The notes: generated by a model from the sequence alone, not told the origin. A DNA stretch of 64,000 nt from CBDANW01 sp965197825 (GCA_965197825.1 CBDANW010000002.1:1364001-1428000); one strand, 5' to 3'. Shown: positions 18,027 to 26,858, numbered from the stretch's first letter. Translations and numbers: made by a program.

Positions 18027-20035
18027 GGCGCAGCCTCCCCCAGAAACACCAGGCAGCGAGAACCGGGATCGACGGGCGCTCCGGCCGGCGGGTGCTGATC
18101 GATCACCCAGCCCGATCCCACGAGATCCGGAGACAGGTGCGCCGCGATTAAGCGTGCTACCGCGTCCCGCGCTGGAAGCCCCGCAAGCGAAGGCATCCGC
18201 AGCGGCGCCGAAATACGCGGTCCGAACGCGACCCGGGCCACCGGACCCGATTGCGGAAATCTCTCGTTGTCTCCGACATCTTGTCGGGGCCATCGGGAGG
18301 CCATGGGCATGGCGTGCGTGACCTCTGCATTTTCTATGTTGGCTCTGTTGGGGGCGTCCGGGGGCACACCGAGATAGCGAAGGCTTCTTTCGATGATGCG
18401 GGCGAAGACAGCGGCAGCCCGTCCACCGGAGTGATCTCCTTCCGGCGAATCGAGGAGGACGAGTGCGGTCAGCTCGGGCGCGCCCGCGGGAACGAACCCA
18501 GCGAACGAGGCGATGAAGTCCGTCTTCGAGTAACCACCCTCGGGCGTTGCCTTTTGAGCGGTCCCGGTCTTACCGGCTACGGTGAAGCCGGGTATCGTGC
18601 CGCGCCCCCCGGTGCCCCTCTCCACCACGCCCACCATCAGATCGGTGAGTCGCGAAGCGGTCTCCCGGCTGAGCACTCGACGAACCGGAGAGGGGGACGC
18701 CCCACGCAGAGCCTCGTTGCTAGGCGAGCGAATCCCCTTGACCAGGATGGGGCGCATGAGATACCCGGAGGCGGCCACCACGTTCACCGCCGCAACCATT
18801 TGTAGGGGCGTCACCGCGATCTCTTGACCGAACGAAATCGCGGCCAGTGTCACCGGCCGCCACTCCGAGACGTCCCTGAGGATGCCTCGGCTCTCCGCGG
18901 TCAACCCGACACCCGTCGCGTCTCCGAATCCAAAGGCGCGCACGTAGCGCTCCAACCTTTCGGCACCCAGGCGCTGACCGATCCGGATCATGCCCACGTT
19001 GCTCGACTTCTCGAGGACTTCGCGGAAAGTCAGCACGTCGAATACCTGGTGATCGTGAATCAGCCGATTGCCCACTTGAATGACGCCTCGCCCGCAATCG
19101 ATTCGCTCGTCCTCGCTTACGACCCCTTCTTCGAGTGCGGCAGCCGCGGAAACGATCTTGAAGGTCGAGCCTGGCTCATAGGCATCCGTCACCGACCGGT
19201 TGCGCCAATGGCTTGGGGGATAATCGCCGTAGCGGTTCGGGTTGAAACCCGGCACCGCCGCCATGGCCAGGATCTCCCCTGTTTCGGGTCGTAAGAGAAT
19301 CGCTACGCCACCCTTGGCGCCGCTTTCCCGAACCGCCTCTTCCAACTCCGTCTGCGCTATGTGCTGGAGCGTTTCATCGATCGTCAGAATGATGTTGCGA
19401 CCCGGCTGCGGCCGTTTCTCGACGCGGGAGGCGGCGGGTCGGTTTCGAGCGTCGGTCCAAATGATTTGCCGACCATCCTCTCCGCGTATCTCTTCCTCGA
19501 AGGCGTACTCGACTCCGCTCATCCCCTCGTTGTCCATCCCCACATAGCCGAGGACGTGAGCCGCCAATCGCCGCTTGGGATAGAAACGGCGCGTCTCGGG
19601 AAGGAAGTTCACGCCCGCGAGGTCGAGCTCCCGCACGCAATCGGCCGTGGCTGGATCGATTTTCCTATTCACCCACAGGAAGCCCTTATCGCTCTTCAAA
19701 CGAATGGCCAGCTCCTCGCTGTCCACCGGTAGACAACCAGCCAGCGCACGTGCCGTTCTATCGGCCTCTTCGATCACGCGAGGCACTGCGTAAACCGACT
19801 CCACGCTGACGCTCACCGCGAGCTCTCGTCCGTTCCGGTCGTAGATGGTTCCCCTTTCCGGATCGAGCTTCATCGTGTGACGTTGCTGGATCTCGGCACG
19901 CTCTTGGAGGCTCGGGCGGAGAAAGATCTGGAGATACACGAGCCGGCCCACCAGCGCGCTGACCCAGAGCGTGCTGAGAAGAGCCAACAACGTCACGCGA
20001 AAACGTGCGCGAGACAGATTGCGGTTACGATCCAC
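18023..20035 (-). CDS. ftsI: Septal penicillin-binding protein (FtsI/PBP3 class) with PASTA domain
   Basis: Class B transpeptidase that crosslinks septal peptidoglycan with FtsW. From a GTG at 20035 (AGGAG six bases before) it has 670 residues: one N-terminal helix (VTLLALLSTLWVSALVGRLV), the class B pedestal domain (RGTIYDRNGRELA), and the transpeptidase domain with active-site EPGSTFK, SSN (EKSSNVGM) and KTGT (VAGKTGTAQK). A single PASTA domain closes the C-terminus (MPSLAGLPARDAVARL to the end). PASTA-bearing FtsI proteins occur in several phyla. The GTG follows the ftsL stop by two bases. Confidence 0.94.
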   Translation of the reverse strand: MDRNRNLSRARFRVTLLALLSTLWVSALVGRLVYLQIFLRPSLQERAEIQQRHTMKLDPERGTIYDRNGRELAVSVSVESVYAVPRVIEEADRTARALAGCLPVDSEELAIRLKSDKGFLWVNRKIDPATADCVRELDLAGVNFLPETRRFYPKRRLAAHVLGYVGMDNEGMSGVEYAFEEEIRGEDGRQIIWTDARNRPAASRVEKRPQPGRNIILTIDETLQHIAQTELEEAVRESGAKGGVAILLRPETGEILAMAAVPGFNPNRYGDYPPSHWRNRSVTDAYEPGSTFKIVSAAAALEEGVVSEDERIDCGRGVIQVGNRLIHDHQVFDVLTFREVLEKSSNVGMIRIGQRLGAERLERYVRAFGFGDATGVGLTAESRGILRDVSEWRPVTLAAISFGQEIAVTPLQMVAAVNVVAASGYLMRPILVKGIRSPSNEALRGASPSPVRRVLSRETASRLTDLMVGVVERGTGGRGTIPGFTVAGKTGTAQKATPEGGYSKTDFIASFAGFVPAGAPELTALVLLDSPEGDHSGGRAAAVFARIIERSLRYLGVPPDAPNRANIENAEVTHAMPMASRWPRQDVGDNERFPQSGPVARVAFGPRISAPLRMPSLAGLPARDAVARLIAAHLSPDLVGSGWVIDQHPPAGAPVDPGSRCLVFLGEAAP

Positions 20036-20037
20036 TC

Positions 20038-20412
20038 TTACTCCTTCGCCCGACTTTCTTCGATCGCCCGGTAGGGCTCGATGACGACGAACTGGTCCGC
20101 CGAAGGAGCCACCATCCCCAGCTGGCGGGTGGCAATGGTTTCGATACGATCGGGCGAGGCGAGCGAAGCCTTCTCCAAAGACAGCTGCCGTTGGATCTGA
20201 ATGAGGTACTCGCGTTCCCTCCTCTGCTCTTCCATGCGATACCCATTGCGGATCATCTCGAAATGCTGCCACCCGTATGCGAGCACGGCCGCTGCAAGCA
20301 GCAGCCCCGTGACCGCAACCATTAGGAGCTGGCGGTTTCGCTCGCGGTCGACCTGCCGCACCAACTGCTCGTTGGCTACGCGTCGGCTGATTTGATAGCG
20401 ACGATTGGCCAT
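20038..20412 (-). CDS. ftsL: Cell division protein FtsL
   Basis: Small bitopic divisome protein that acts with FtsQ and FtsB to activate FtsW-FtsI. It has 124 residues: a basic cytoplasmic start, one helix (LLMVAVTGLLLAAAVLAYGW), then a periplasmic coiled-coil region (YRMEEQRREREYLIQIQRQLSLEKASLA) ending in the DRIETIATRQLGM motif common to FtsL. Identity rests on this architecture and on its place between rsmH and ftsI. Confidence 0.88.
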   Translation of the reverse strand: MANRRYQISRRVANEQLVRQVDRERNRQLLMVAVTGLLLAAAVLAYGWQHFEMIRNGYRMEEQRREREYLIQIQRQLSLEKASLASPDRIETIATRQLGMVAPSADQFVVIEPYRAIEESRAKE

Positions 20413-20413
20413 G

Positions 20414-21373
20414 TCAGGAAACTCTTTGAAGTGCTCTCAACTTCGCGCTGCGAGCCCGGCGATTGACAGCTACCTCGCTCTCACTCGCCTGCAGAGGCTT
20501 GCGCGTCAAGACACGAAACGTCTCGGATTTGCTCTTCCCTCGAAAGGCCCATTTCACCGCCCGATCCTCGAGCGAGTGGTACGAGATGATTACCAGCCGG
20601 CCACCTGGAGCGAGCTTCTCGGTCGCGACTTCGAGAAAGGTCTCGAGGGTCTCCACCTCTCGGTTGACGGCGATGCGAAGCGCTTGGAACGTCCGGGTCG
20701 CCGTGTCGATCCCTCCACGCCGGCCCGGTCCGAGCACGGAATGAACCACCCGCCGCAGATCGGCCGTCGTCTCGATGGGACGCCGCGCCACGATGCGACG
20801 CGCGATCGCCCGCGACCTCCGCTCGTCCCCAAAGTTGAAGATGACGTCCGCGAGCTCCCGCTCACTTAGATGATTGGCGAGCTCCGCCGCCGTCTCACCC
20901 GAAGTGCGATCGAATCTCATATCCAGCGGACCCTCCATGGAGAACGCGAAGCCGCGATCCCCATCGGCCAGTTGCATGCTGGAAAGACCGAGGTCGGCGA
21001 CGATACCGGTCACGGTGTCCAATCCTTCCTTCTCGAGGTGGCCGGTCAGATCGGCAAACGTCCCGTGGTGCAAGCGCACGCGATCGCCGAAACGCTCCAG
21101 TCGCTCGCGACTCATGGCAAGCGCTGCCTCATCTCGATCCAAACCAACGAGCCGACCCGAAGGCGTACTCGCTTCCAGAATGGCTATCGCGTGACCGCCG
21201 GTGCCCACCGTGGCGTCGACATAGACGCCGCTCGGTTCGGGCGCGAGGTGCTCCAACACTTCCTCCACCAAGACGGGCCGATGCGGTGCATCCGGAGATG
21301 CGGCGCGCCGATCGGAAGTTGATCCGGCAGTCATGTTCAGCTGTGTGATGATCTCCGCTTGAACGACTTCCAT
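20414..21373 (-). CDS. rsmH: 16S rRNA (cytosine-1402-N4)-methyltransferase RsmH
   Basis: SAM-dependent enzyme that methylates C1402 of 16S rRNA. It shows HRPVLVEEVLEHL, the SAM-binding VDATVGTGGHA, the core IVADLGLSSMQL, FSMEGPLDMRFD, and the C-terminal ISYHSLEDRAVKWAFR, all diagnostic. Three starts are possible: TTG at 21379, ATG at 21373 and ATG at 21334. None has a strong ribosome-binding site, so the ATG nearest the mraZ stop is given. The product is about 319 residues. Confidence 0.94.
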   Translation of the reverse strand: MEVVQAEIITQLNMTAGSTSDRRAASPDAPHRPVLVEEVLEHLAPEPSGVYVDATVGTGGHAIAILEASTPSGRLVGLDRDEAALAMSRERLERFGDRVRLHHGTFADLTGHLEKEGLDTVTGIVADLGLSSMQLADGDRGFAFSMEGPLDMRFDRTSGETAAELANHLSERELADVIFNFGDERRSRAIARRIVARRPIETTADLRRVVHSVLGPGRRGGIDTATRTFQALRIAVNREVETLETFLEVATEKLAPGGRLVIISYHSLEDRAVKWAFRGKSKSETFRVLTRKPLQASESEVAVNRRARSAKLRALQRVS

Positions 21374-21379
21374 GGCCAA

Positions 21380-21820
21380 TCAGATTCCAAACTCGGCCAG
21401 AGCGTGACCGTCTTCGTCGGTAAACGGCTCGTCCTCGAGCTTCTTCATGAAACGCTCGTGATTCCAGATCTCCAGGTAGTTGTACTTACCCAAAACGTCT
21501 ACGTTCCCGCTCATCTGCGCCGTCTCGCGTAGCAGGGCAGGTATGAGCAGCCGGCCCTGCCGGTCGCGCGTCGTGGCTTGCCCGAAAAAATGCACCCGAT
21601 CCAGGAAGCGCGCCTTGGAGGGGTGCGTTCCCGGGATGGCTTGTAGCTTGCGCTCCAATTCGATCCAGATCTCCATGGGGTACACCCGCACGTTTTCTCC
21701 GCTGAGACTGGTCACGAACACATCGGTCGCGTAGTTCGCGTCCCAAAGCTGTAGAAACCCGTTGGGTATCTTGATCCTGCCCTTGTCATCGACACGAGCC
21801 GGATGGTTCCCCCGGAGCAC
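21380..21820 (-). CDS. mraZ: Transcriptional regulator MraZ
   Basis: First gene of the dcw operon. MraZ binds direct repeats in its own promoter and regulates the cluster. The 146-residue protein has the two tandem AbrB-like halves: NHPARVDDKGRIKIP at the start and FFGQATTRDRQGRLLIPALLRETA in the second half, both with the D-x-x-G-R motif. Three matching boxes lie upstream (21892-21916), suggesting autoregulation. GGAGG precedes the ATG. Confidence 0.95.
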   Translation of the reverse strand: MLRGNHPARVDDKGRIKIPNGFLQLWDANYATDVFVTSLSGENVRVYPMEIWIELERKLQAIPGTHPSKARFLDRVHFFGQATTRDRQGRLLIPALLRETAQMSGNVDVLGKYNYLEIWNHERFMKKLEDEPFTDEDGHALAEFGI

Positions 21821-21891
21821 TGAGACCTCCTGAGAACTAAATTCTGCTGACCGAGATTCGCTAGAATCCGGGCCAAATAGAGACTTCTAGA

Positions 21892-21916
21892 CCACTTTGT
21901 TCCACTTTACTCCACT
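21892..21916 (-). promoter_or_regulatory. MraZ operator: three direct repeats at 10-bp spacing
   Basis: On the minus strand AGTGG recurs three times at exactly 10-bp intervals (as CCACT at 21892, 21902 and 21912 on the plus strand). Known MraZ sites are short direct repeats of a TGGG/GTGG-type core spaced by one helical turn. The repeats start just after the -10 element, so bound MraZ would sit on the transcription start. Confidence 0.75.
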
Positions 21917-21920
21917 AGAA

Positions 21921-21949
21921 ATCCTAAGATAGACCCGCTCATCTGTCAA
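21921..21949 (-). promoter_or_regulatory. Sigma70-type promoter of the dcw cluster
   Basis: Minus strand: TTGACA (21949-21944), 17-bp spacer, TAGGAT (21926-21921). The -35 is consensus and the -10 matches at 4 of 6. Transcription would start near 21914, inside the MraZ boxes and about 95 bp before mraZ. Confidence 0.7.
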
Positions 21950-21974
21950 GCTCCAATTAACAATGGTTTACGGG

Positions 21975-21996
21975 AATGTAGGGAAAAACCTACATT
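21975..21996. other. Hairpin in the mraZ/ychF divergent intergenic region
   Basis: AATGTAGG, a 6-base loop (GAAAAA), then CCTACATT. A second GC-rich stem, CCGCGGG and CCCGCGG, lies about 40 bp further on. They lie in the ychF leader region. No riboswitch or terminator could be assigned. Confidence 0.4.
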
Positions 21997-22110
21997 GAGG
22001 GATGGGCCCATGAGCTGACGAGAGCCCTGAGCCCGCGGGTGGTCGCCCGCGGCCGAGCAGCTACGGGAGCGGCTTCGCCGGGACGCACGGGTCGAGTATG
22101 ATTCCCGTTG

Positions 22111-23172
22111 ATGAAAGCAGGTATTCTAGGGTTCCCCGGTTCAGGCAAGCGTACTCTTTTCTCTCTATTAACCCAGGCCGTCCCTGCGGGCTCCGGTCGC
22201 GAGACTCAACTCGGCGTTCTCAAGATTCCGGATGAGCGGCTTAAGGAAATGAGTCGCATGCACGCGTCGAAGAGCGTTGTTCCCGCAACCATTCACTTCA
22301 CGCTGATCCCGGGCCTGGTCAAGGGCGAATCGAAGGAAAAGCTGGACCTTCCCGCGCTGAAGGCCGTGGACGTGCTAGTCCACGTGGTGCGGGGCTTCGA
22401 GGAAGCTTCCGTCGCACATCCGGAAGGGTCGGTGAACCCGGCGCGGGATGTCGAGACCGTCGAGCTCGAGTTGACGATCGCCGATCTCTCGCTGGTCGAA
22501 CGCCGGCTGGAGCGTCTGCAGGCCGACCGCGGAAAAGGCAAGAACGTCGATCCGCGGGAGCTCGCCGCTCTCGAACGGGCGAAAGAGAGTTTAGCGGAGG
22601 CCACGCCGTTGCGCTCGGTCCTATCCGACGAAGAACAGGTCCAACTGCGGGGCTATGCGCTGCTCACCTCGAAGCCGCTTCTTGTCGTCGTGAACGTAGG
22701 AGAAGACGACGTGGCCGCAGAGGGTTTGGCGAAAAAGTTGGGCCTCGATCGCTGGGAGAAAGCACCCAAGGTGCGCTTTGGCTTCGTCTCCGCCAAGATC
22801 GAGGCGGAGATGGCCGAGCTCCCTCCCCAGGACGCACAGGCGTTTCGCGAGAGCCTGGGGCTCAGCGAGAACACCATCGCACGCATCGTGTCCGCGGCGT
22901 TCGAGCTGCTCCACATGATCACGTTCTACACGTCCGAAGCGAAAGAGTCCCGGGCATGGGTCATTCCTCGGGGCACGTCCGCTTCGGTCGCCGCGGGAGC
23001 CATCCATAGCGACATCGAACGTGGCTTCATCCGTGCCGAGGTTGTGTCTTACGACGTGCTCACGAACCACGGATCCTGGAGCGCGTGCCGGGAGAAAGGC
23101 GCTATGCGGCTGGAGGGAAAGGACTACGCGATCGCCAATGGCGATGTCGTCATCTTCCGTTTTAACGTATAG
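22111..23172 (+). CDS. YchF/Obg-like P-loop ATPase, divergent
   Basis: It has 353 residues with a P-loop NTPase domain, a coiled-coil insertion (LVERRLERLQADRGKGKNVDPREL) and a C-terminal TGS-like/DUF933 domain (ITFYTSEAKESRAWVIPRGTS, AAGAIHSDIERGFIRAEVVSYD) as in YchF. The C-terminal signature is clear. The nucleotide-binding motifs differ from the family norm: GFPGSGKRT replaces the usual G-x-PNVGKST, and IPGLVKG lacks the Asp that normally opens the G3 motif. ATG at 22111 is preferred over the in-frame TTG one codon earlier. It probably represents a divergent paralogue rather than canonical ychF. Confidence 0.85.
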   Translation: MKAGILGFPGSGKRTLFSLLTQAVPAGSGRETQLGVLKIPDERLKEMSRMHASKSVVPATIHFTLIPGLVKGESKEKLDLPALKAVDVLVHVVRGFEEASVAHPEGSVNPARDVETVELELTIADLSLVERRLERLQADRGKGKNVDPRELAALERAKESLAEATPLRSVLSDEEQVQLRGYALLTSKPLLVVVNVGEDDVAAEGLAKKLGLDRWEKAPKVRFGFVSAKIEAEMAELPPQDAQAFRESLGLSENTIARIVSAAFELLHMITFYTSEAKESRAWVIPRGTSASVAAGAIHSDIERGFIRAEVVSYDVLTNHGSWSACREKGAMRLEGKDYAIANGDVVIFRFNV

Positions 23173-23184
23173 TTCTTTAGCGAG

Positions 23185-23340
23185 CTTGCCTCGCCGAAGC
23201 CCGAAGGGCAAAGGCGAGGCCCCGGCGGGGAGGAATGGCGCGAGCGCAAGCGAAGCGCCAGGGAATCCCGCCGTGATGGGCCGGAGCGCTGCAAAGCGCG
23301 GAGGCCCGCGAGCGAGGCTGCGAAGCCGAGCTCGCAACTA
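23185..23340. other. GC-rich intergenic region with multiple inverted repeats
   Basis: About 155 bp between the YchF-like gene and the glycosyltransferases, made almost entirely of short complementary GC-rich words. Outer arms GCGAGC and GCTCGC lie near 23180 and 23330, with GGCGAGG and GCGCTGCAAAGCGC inside. No gene is visible. It could fold strongly as RNA. Confidence 0.4.
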
Positions 23341-23344
23341 ATAT

Positions 23345-24355
23345 ATGAAACTCATCGTCCAGATCCCCTGCCTCAACGAGGCCGATACGCTTTCCGTAAC
23401 CCTCGCCGAAATCCCGCGCCAGATCGCCGGGGTGGATGAAGTCGAGGTCCTGGTGGTCGACGACGGCTCCACCGACGGGACGCCCGAGGTCGCGACAAAG
23501 CATGGAGTGGACCATGTCATCCGATTCGAACGCACGCGCGGCCTGGCGGCTACCTTCCGCGTGGGGATCGACACCGCGCTGCGCATGGGTGCCGACATCA
23601 TCGTCAATACCGATGGGGATGGGCAGTATCCCGGCACGGATATTCCACGGCTCATCGCCCCGATCCTCGCAGGACAGGCGGAGATCGTCATCGGGGATCG
23701 CCAAGTCAGAAACGTCGAGCACTTCTCTGTCACCAAGAAGAGACTCCAGGCGCTCGGCAGCTGGGTAGTGCGGCAGGTTTCCGGTACCGAAGTTCTCGAT
23801 ACGACGAGCGGCTTCCGCGCGTTCACCCGCAACGCCGCACAAAGACTGAACGTCATCTCCGACTACACCTACACGCTCGAAACGATCATCCAAGCCGGCA
23901 AGAAGAGGATGGCCATCGCCCAGATCCCGATATCCCCCCGCGAGACACGGCCTAGTCGGTTGATCTCGAGCGACTGGAACTACGTCAAACGATCGGCGGC
24001 GACCATCGTGAGAATCTACGCGATGTACGAGCCCCTCAAGATATTCAGTTACATCGGCGCGGTTTTTCTCGCCGCGGGGCTTCTTCTTTCCGCTCGGTAC
24101 ATCTATTTCGTCTGGATCGGAGAAGGCCAGGGGCACGTTCAATCCGTCATCGCGGCAGGCGTGCTGTTGATCGTCGGCTTCCAAATCGTCTTGATCGGTT
24201 TGGTGGCGGACATCATGGGCTCGGTGAGGCGTCTAATCGAAGAAGTCCTCTATCGACAGCGGCGACTGGAAGACCAGGTGTCGTCGCAACAAGAGACTAG
24301 CAACCCGCTCGGAAAACCCTCCCTGCACGAGCCCGCGGCACGGAAGAGCAGCTGA
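23345..24355 (+). CDS. Family 2 glycosyltransferase, polyprenyl-phosphate type, membrane anchored
   Basis: 336 residues. The GT-A domain has the N-terminal QIPCLNEADTL, VEVLVVDDGSTDGT, the DxD-type motif NTDGDGQYP and TSGFRAF, as in dolichol/undecaprenyl-phosphate sugar transferases. Two C-terminal membrane helices follow (FSYIGAVFLAAGLLLSARYI; VIAAGVLLIVGFQIVLIGLV), the ArnC/GtrB arrangement, then a polar tail. It is likely to load a nucleotide sugar onto a lipid carrier at the inner membrane face. The sugar cannot be told from sequence. It is followed after 2 bp by a second family 2 transferase. Confidence 0.88.
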   Translation: MKLIVQIPCLNEADTLSVTLAEIPRQIAGVDEVEVLVVDDGSTDGTPEVATKHGVDHVIRFERTRGLAATFRVGIDTALRMGADIIVNTDGDGQYPGTDIPRLIAPILAGQAEIVIGDRQVRNVEHFSVTKKRLQALGSWVVRQVSGTEVLDTTSGFRAFTRNAAQRLNVISDYTYTLETIIQAGKKRMAIAQIPISPRETRPSRLISSDWNYVKRSAATIVRIYAMYEPLKIFSYIGAVFLAAGLLLSARYIYFVWIGEGQGHVQSVIAAGVLLIVGFQIVLIGLVADIMGSVRRLIEEVLYRQRRLEDQVSSQQETSNPLGKPSLHEPAARKSS

Positions 24356-24357
24356 AA

Positions 24358-25227
24358 ATGGCCCAGCCCGACCGGGTCAGTATCCTAATTCCCGCCTTCA
24401 ACGAAGAGAGCACGATCGGAGAGCTCATTGAAAAGGTCAAGACAGTAGGGAACTGGCTAGAAGTCTTGGTCGTGGATGACGGCTCGTCAGACCGAACGTC
24501 CGAGGCGGCGCGGGCGGCCGGGGCGCGAGTCGTCCGCCACCCCTACAACAAGGGAAACGGTGCCGCGGTGAAGACCGCCATCCGTGAAGCGCAGGGGGAG
24601 CTGGTGCTGCTCATGGACGGGGATGGTCAACACGATCCGGCAGACATACAGAAAATGATCGCGCTCCTTCCGGAGTACGATCTCGCCGTCGGGGCGCGCG
24701 CCTGGAACGCGCAGGCGACTCTCTCCCGGGGCTTGGGAAACTTGCTGCTGGGGCGTCTAGCTTCTTACTTGTGTGGTCGGAAGATCCCGGATCTCACTTC
24801 GGGATTTCGGGCTGCCCGGCGGGACCGGATGCGAGAGTTCCTCCATCTGTTCCCCAACGGGTTCAGCTACCCTACGACGAGCACGATGGCTTTCGTGCGC
24901 GCGGGCTACAACTTGAGCTTCGTACCGATTGAAGGAAAGCAACGGACCGCATCATCCACCAGCAAGATGCGACCCTGGCGCGAGGGTGTGAGGTTCCTGG
25001 TCATCATCTTGAGGATGGTCACGCTGTTCAGCCCGTTGCGGATCTTCTTGCCCATCGCTGCTTCGTTTTTCGCGCTCGGCTTCGGCTATATGGTCTATAC
25101 CATCGCCACCGAAGTCCACGTGACCAACACCTCGGTGCTCTTGCTTACCGCCTCCGCGGTCTTGTTTCTGTTCGGTTTGCTCTCCGAGCAGATCGCCTAC
25201 CTGCGACTGCAACCGCCACCCGAGTGA
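24358..25227 (+). CDS. Family 2 glycosyltransferase, polyprenyl-phosphate type
   Basis: 289 residues, coding starts two bases after the preceding transferase, so the two are co-transcribed. GT-A motifs are VSILIPAFNEESTI, LEVLVVDDGSSDRT, LLMDGDGQHDP and DLTSGFRA. Two or more hydrophobic helices follow at the C-terminus (IFLPIAASFFALGFGYMVY; VLLLTASAVLFLFGLLSEQI). It is probably another lipid-carrier sugar transferase. It could pair with the upstream enzyme in surface glycan or protein glycosylation. A GT-C-like gene at 30098-31963 might use such donors, but that is inference. Confidence 0.87.
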   Translation: MAQPDRVSILIPAFNEESTIGELIEKVKTVGNWLEVLVVDDGSSDRTSEAARAAGARVVRHPYNKGNGAAVKTAIREAQGELVLLMDGDGQHDPADIQKMIALLPEYDLAVGARAWNAQATLSRGLGNLLLGRLASYLCGRKIPDLTSGFRAARRDRMREFLHLFPNGFSYPTTSTMAFVRAGYNLSFVPIEGKQRTASSTSKMRPWREGVRFLVIILRMVTLFSPLRIFLPIAASFFALGFGYMVYTIATEVHVTNTSVLLLTASAVLFLFGLLSEQIAYLRLQPPPE

Positions 25228-25295
25228 CGCGCCGCTGGCAGTCGCCGCCGGCCGCTAAATTACGTGGTTGTTTTGACGGGAGCTAGCCAGGCGGC

Positions 25296-25338
25296 GGTCC
25301 GCCGAAGTTTCTTGCTCTGGAGACGAACGAAGGCGGAC
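25296..25338. repeat. REP-like palindromic element, copy A
   Basis: GGTCCGCCGAAGTT at the left and GAACGAAGGCGGAC at the right form inverted arms with a short variable centre. It lies in the gap between the glycosyltransferase and the AsmA-like gene, just past both 3' ends. Related copies are at 47444-47474 and 53364-53408. Confidence 0.55.
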
Positions 25339-25352
25339 GCGGCACTGAGGCA

Positions 25353-26762
25353 CTAATTTCGCTGGAAGAAGCTCTTTACTCCTTCCTCAATGAGTTTCCC
25401 GGTGCTCTCTTTGACCAGAGCCATCAGAGCCTTCGAATCCGGCAGCACTCTTGGCTCCTCCCGTGTTCCCGTGATGCGCAGCGGAATGGAGATCCAGCCC
25501 TGGTCGTCCGCCAAGGCGTCGAGCACTTCATCGGGAACCTCATCGATGACCAGACCCTCCCGAGGCGTTCGCAGGACAAGACTTAGCGCGAGCGGGCCGT
25601 CCAGGTCAACAGTTCCCTTCAGATCGAGCGCCGCCTGCGGCGTCTCCAACTGGAAACTCTCCAGCGTCAACCGATTGTTTTCGATATGGAAGAGCGCATC
25701 GGTGGCTTTGTACGATGCTCCCACCAATGACGTTCCCCGCCCCAGCGCATTTTCGACGCCTACCAACGTCGGCGACGACGGAAGCTTTCCATCCGCAAGG
25801 CGCAGGACACCCTTACCCTTGATCCCTTTTGAATCCGTACCGTAACCCTCGGCGTCGAACTCAAGGATCCCGGGACCGAAGCCCCCGTCGGTCGAGCCCG
25901 CGATGGCGTTCACATCCAGGGGATCACCTTGGAGAGCGAGCGTGTAGCCGAACGGGATCTGGTTGAAGTCCACCTCCAGCTCAGCACGAAACCGTCCTTG
26001 GTCCGTGCGAAGGGCGAAGTCCTGTCCTTCGAAAGTCCCGTTGTCGAGCTTCAGCTCGCCGCTGACTTCCCGCACCTCCGTGGTGTCCAACGAGAGCGTG
26101 TCGATGCCGAGCTGCCCCGATGCGGAGAGGGAGTGGATGAGTGAGAGCGCGTTCGGGTTGAAGGTCAGATCTTGGAGCCGAACGTTCAGACCTTCAACGG
26201 AAATCGTAGGCCCCTCGGTACCCTCACGCTGTAGTCGGATCGAACCATCCTCGATGACGATTTCCGAGATCTCGAGCGCCAACCCTCCACTTTCGCCGGC
26301 ACCGGTTTCGTAAGGAAGCGACTCTTCGCCACCGGACGGAGACTCGGAGGGCGGTCCACCCTCAGTGCCACCGGTATCGTCTCCTGGTGCACGCCGTTTC
26401 CCTTTCTTCTCAGCGCCCTCGGTGACCTCCACCCGGGGGCGAAGAAGCACGATCTGCTCGACCGCGATTTTTCCAGTCAACAACGGGAGCAACCGGTGCT
26501 TCAAAACCAATCCGTCGAGGTGCGCCGCCAGGGTCCCACCAGGAAGAGTCGTCGTGACGTCGACCTCTCCTAGCTCCAGACCGCGAATCAAATTCAGTCG
26601 GTACCTGCCGACGGTGAGCCGGGCGCCGGTCGCCTCGTTCACCTTCTCGACGACCGACTTCCCGAGCTCTGGCGATTCGAAATCCACCAGAAAGACGACG
26701 GCGATCGCGAGAACGAGCACGCCTCCTAAGACGGCGGCAGCAAGAAGAAGTTTCTTCGCCAT
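25353..26762 (-). CDS. AsmA-family envelope protein
   Basis: 469 residues. One N-terminal membrane helix (LLLAAAVLGGVLVLAIAVVFLV) is followed by a long periplasmic region. The first part (LTVGRYRLNLIRGLELGEVDV) is typical of the AsmA N-terminal repeat. A low-complexity Glu/Gly/Ser segment follows, then AsmA C-terminal-type repeats (LDVNAIAGSTDGGFGPGILEFDAEGYGT, LKGTVDLDGPLALSLVL). AsmA-like proteins take part in lipid transport or outer-membrane homeostasis. The exact role here is unknown. It is transcribed away from the topoisomerase VI genes. Confidence 0.85.
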   Translation of the reverse strand: MAKKLLLAAAVLGGVLVLAIAVVFLVDFESPELGKSVVEKVNEATGARLTVGRYRLNLIRGLELGEVDVTTTLPGGTLAAHLDGLVLKHRLLPLLTGKIAVEQIVLLRPRVEVTEGAEKKGKRRAPGDDTGGTEGGPPSESPSGGEESLPYETGAGESGGLALEISEIVIEDGSIRLQREGTEGPTISVEGLNVRLQDLTFNPNALSLIHSLSASGQLGIDTLSLDTTEVREVSGELKLDNGTFEGQDFALRTDQGRFRAELEVDFNQIPFGYTLALQGDPLDVNAIAGSTDGGFGPGILEFDAEGYGTDSKGIKGKGVLRLADGKLPSSPTLVGVENALGRGTSLVGASYKATDALFHIENNRLTLESFQLETPQAALDLKGTVDLDGPLALSLVLRTPREGLVIDEVPDEVLDALADDQGWISIPLRITGTREEPRVLPDSKALMALVKESTGKLIEEGVKSFFQRN

Positions 26763-26858
26763 GTTCTAGACCTCACTTGAAGGATTTATTGAGATGCTCT
26801 CAGGATAGCAGCAAGGCGCGAATCGGTCAAAACGGTGTCGTGAGTGCCGGTTTTACTC

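Noticed and set aside
18027..18293. Longer MurE start within ftsI
   Set aside because: The ATG at 18026 overlaps the ftsI stop as ATGA and begins the conserved MurE N-terminus; the extension is out-of-frame ftsI sequence.
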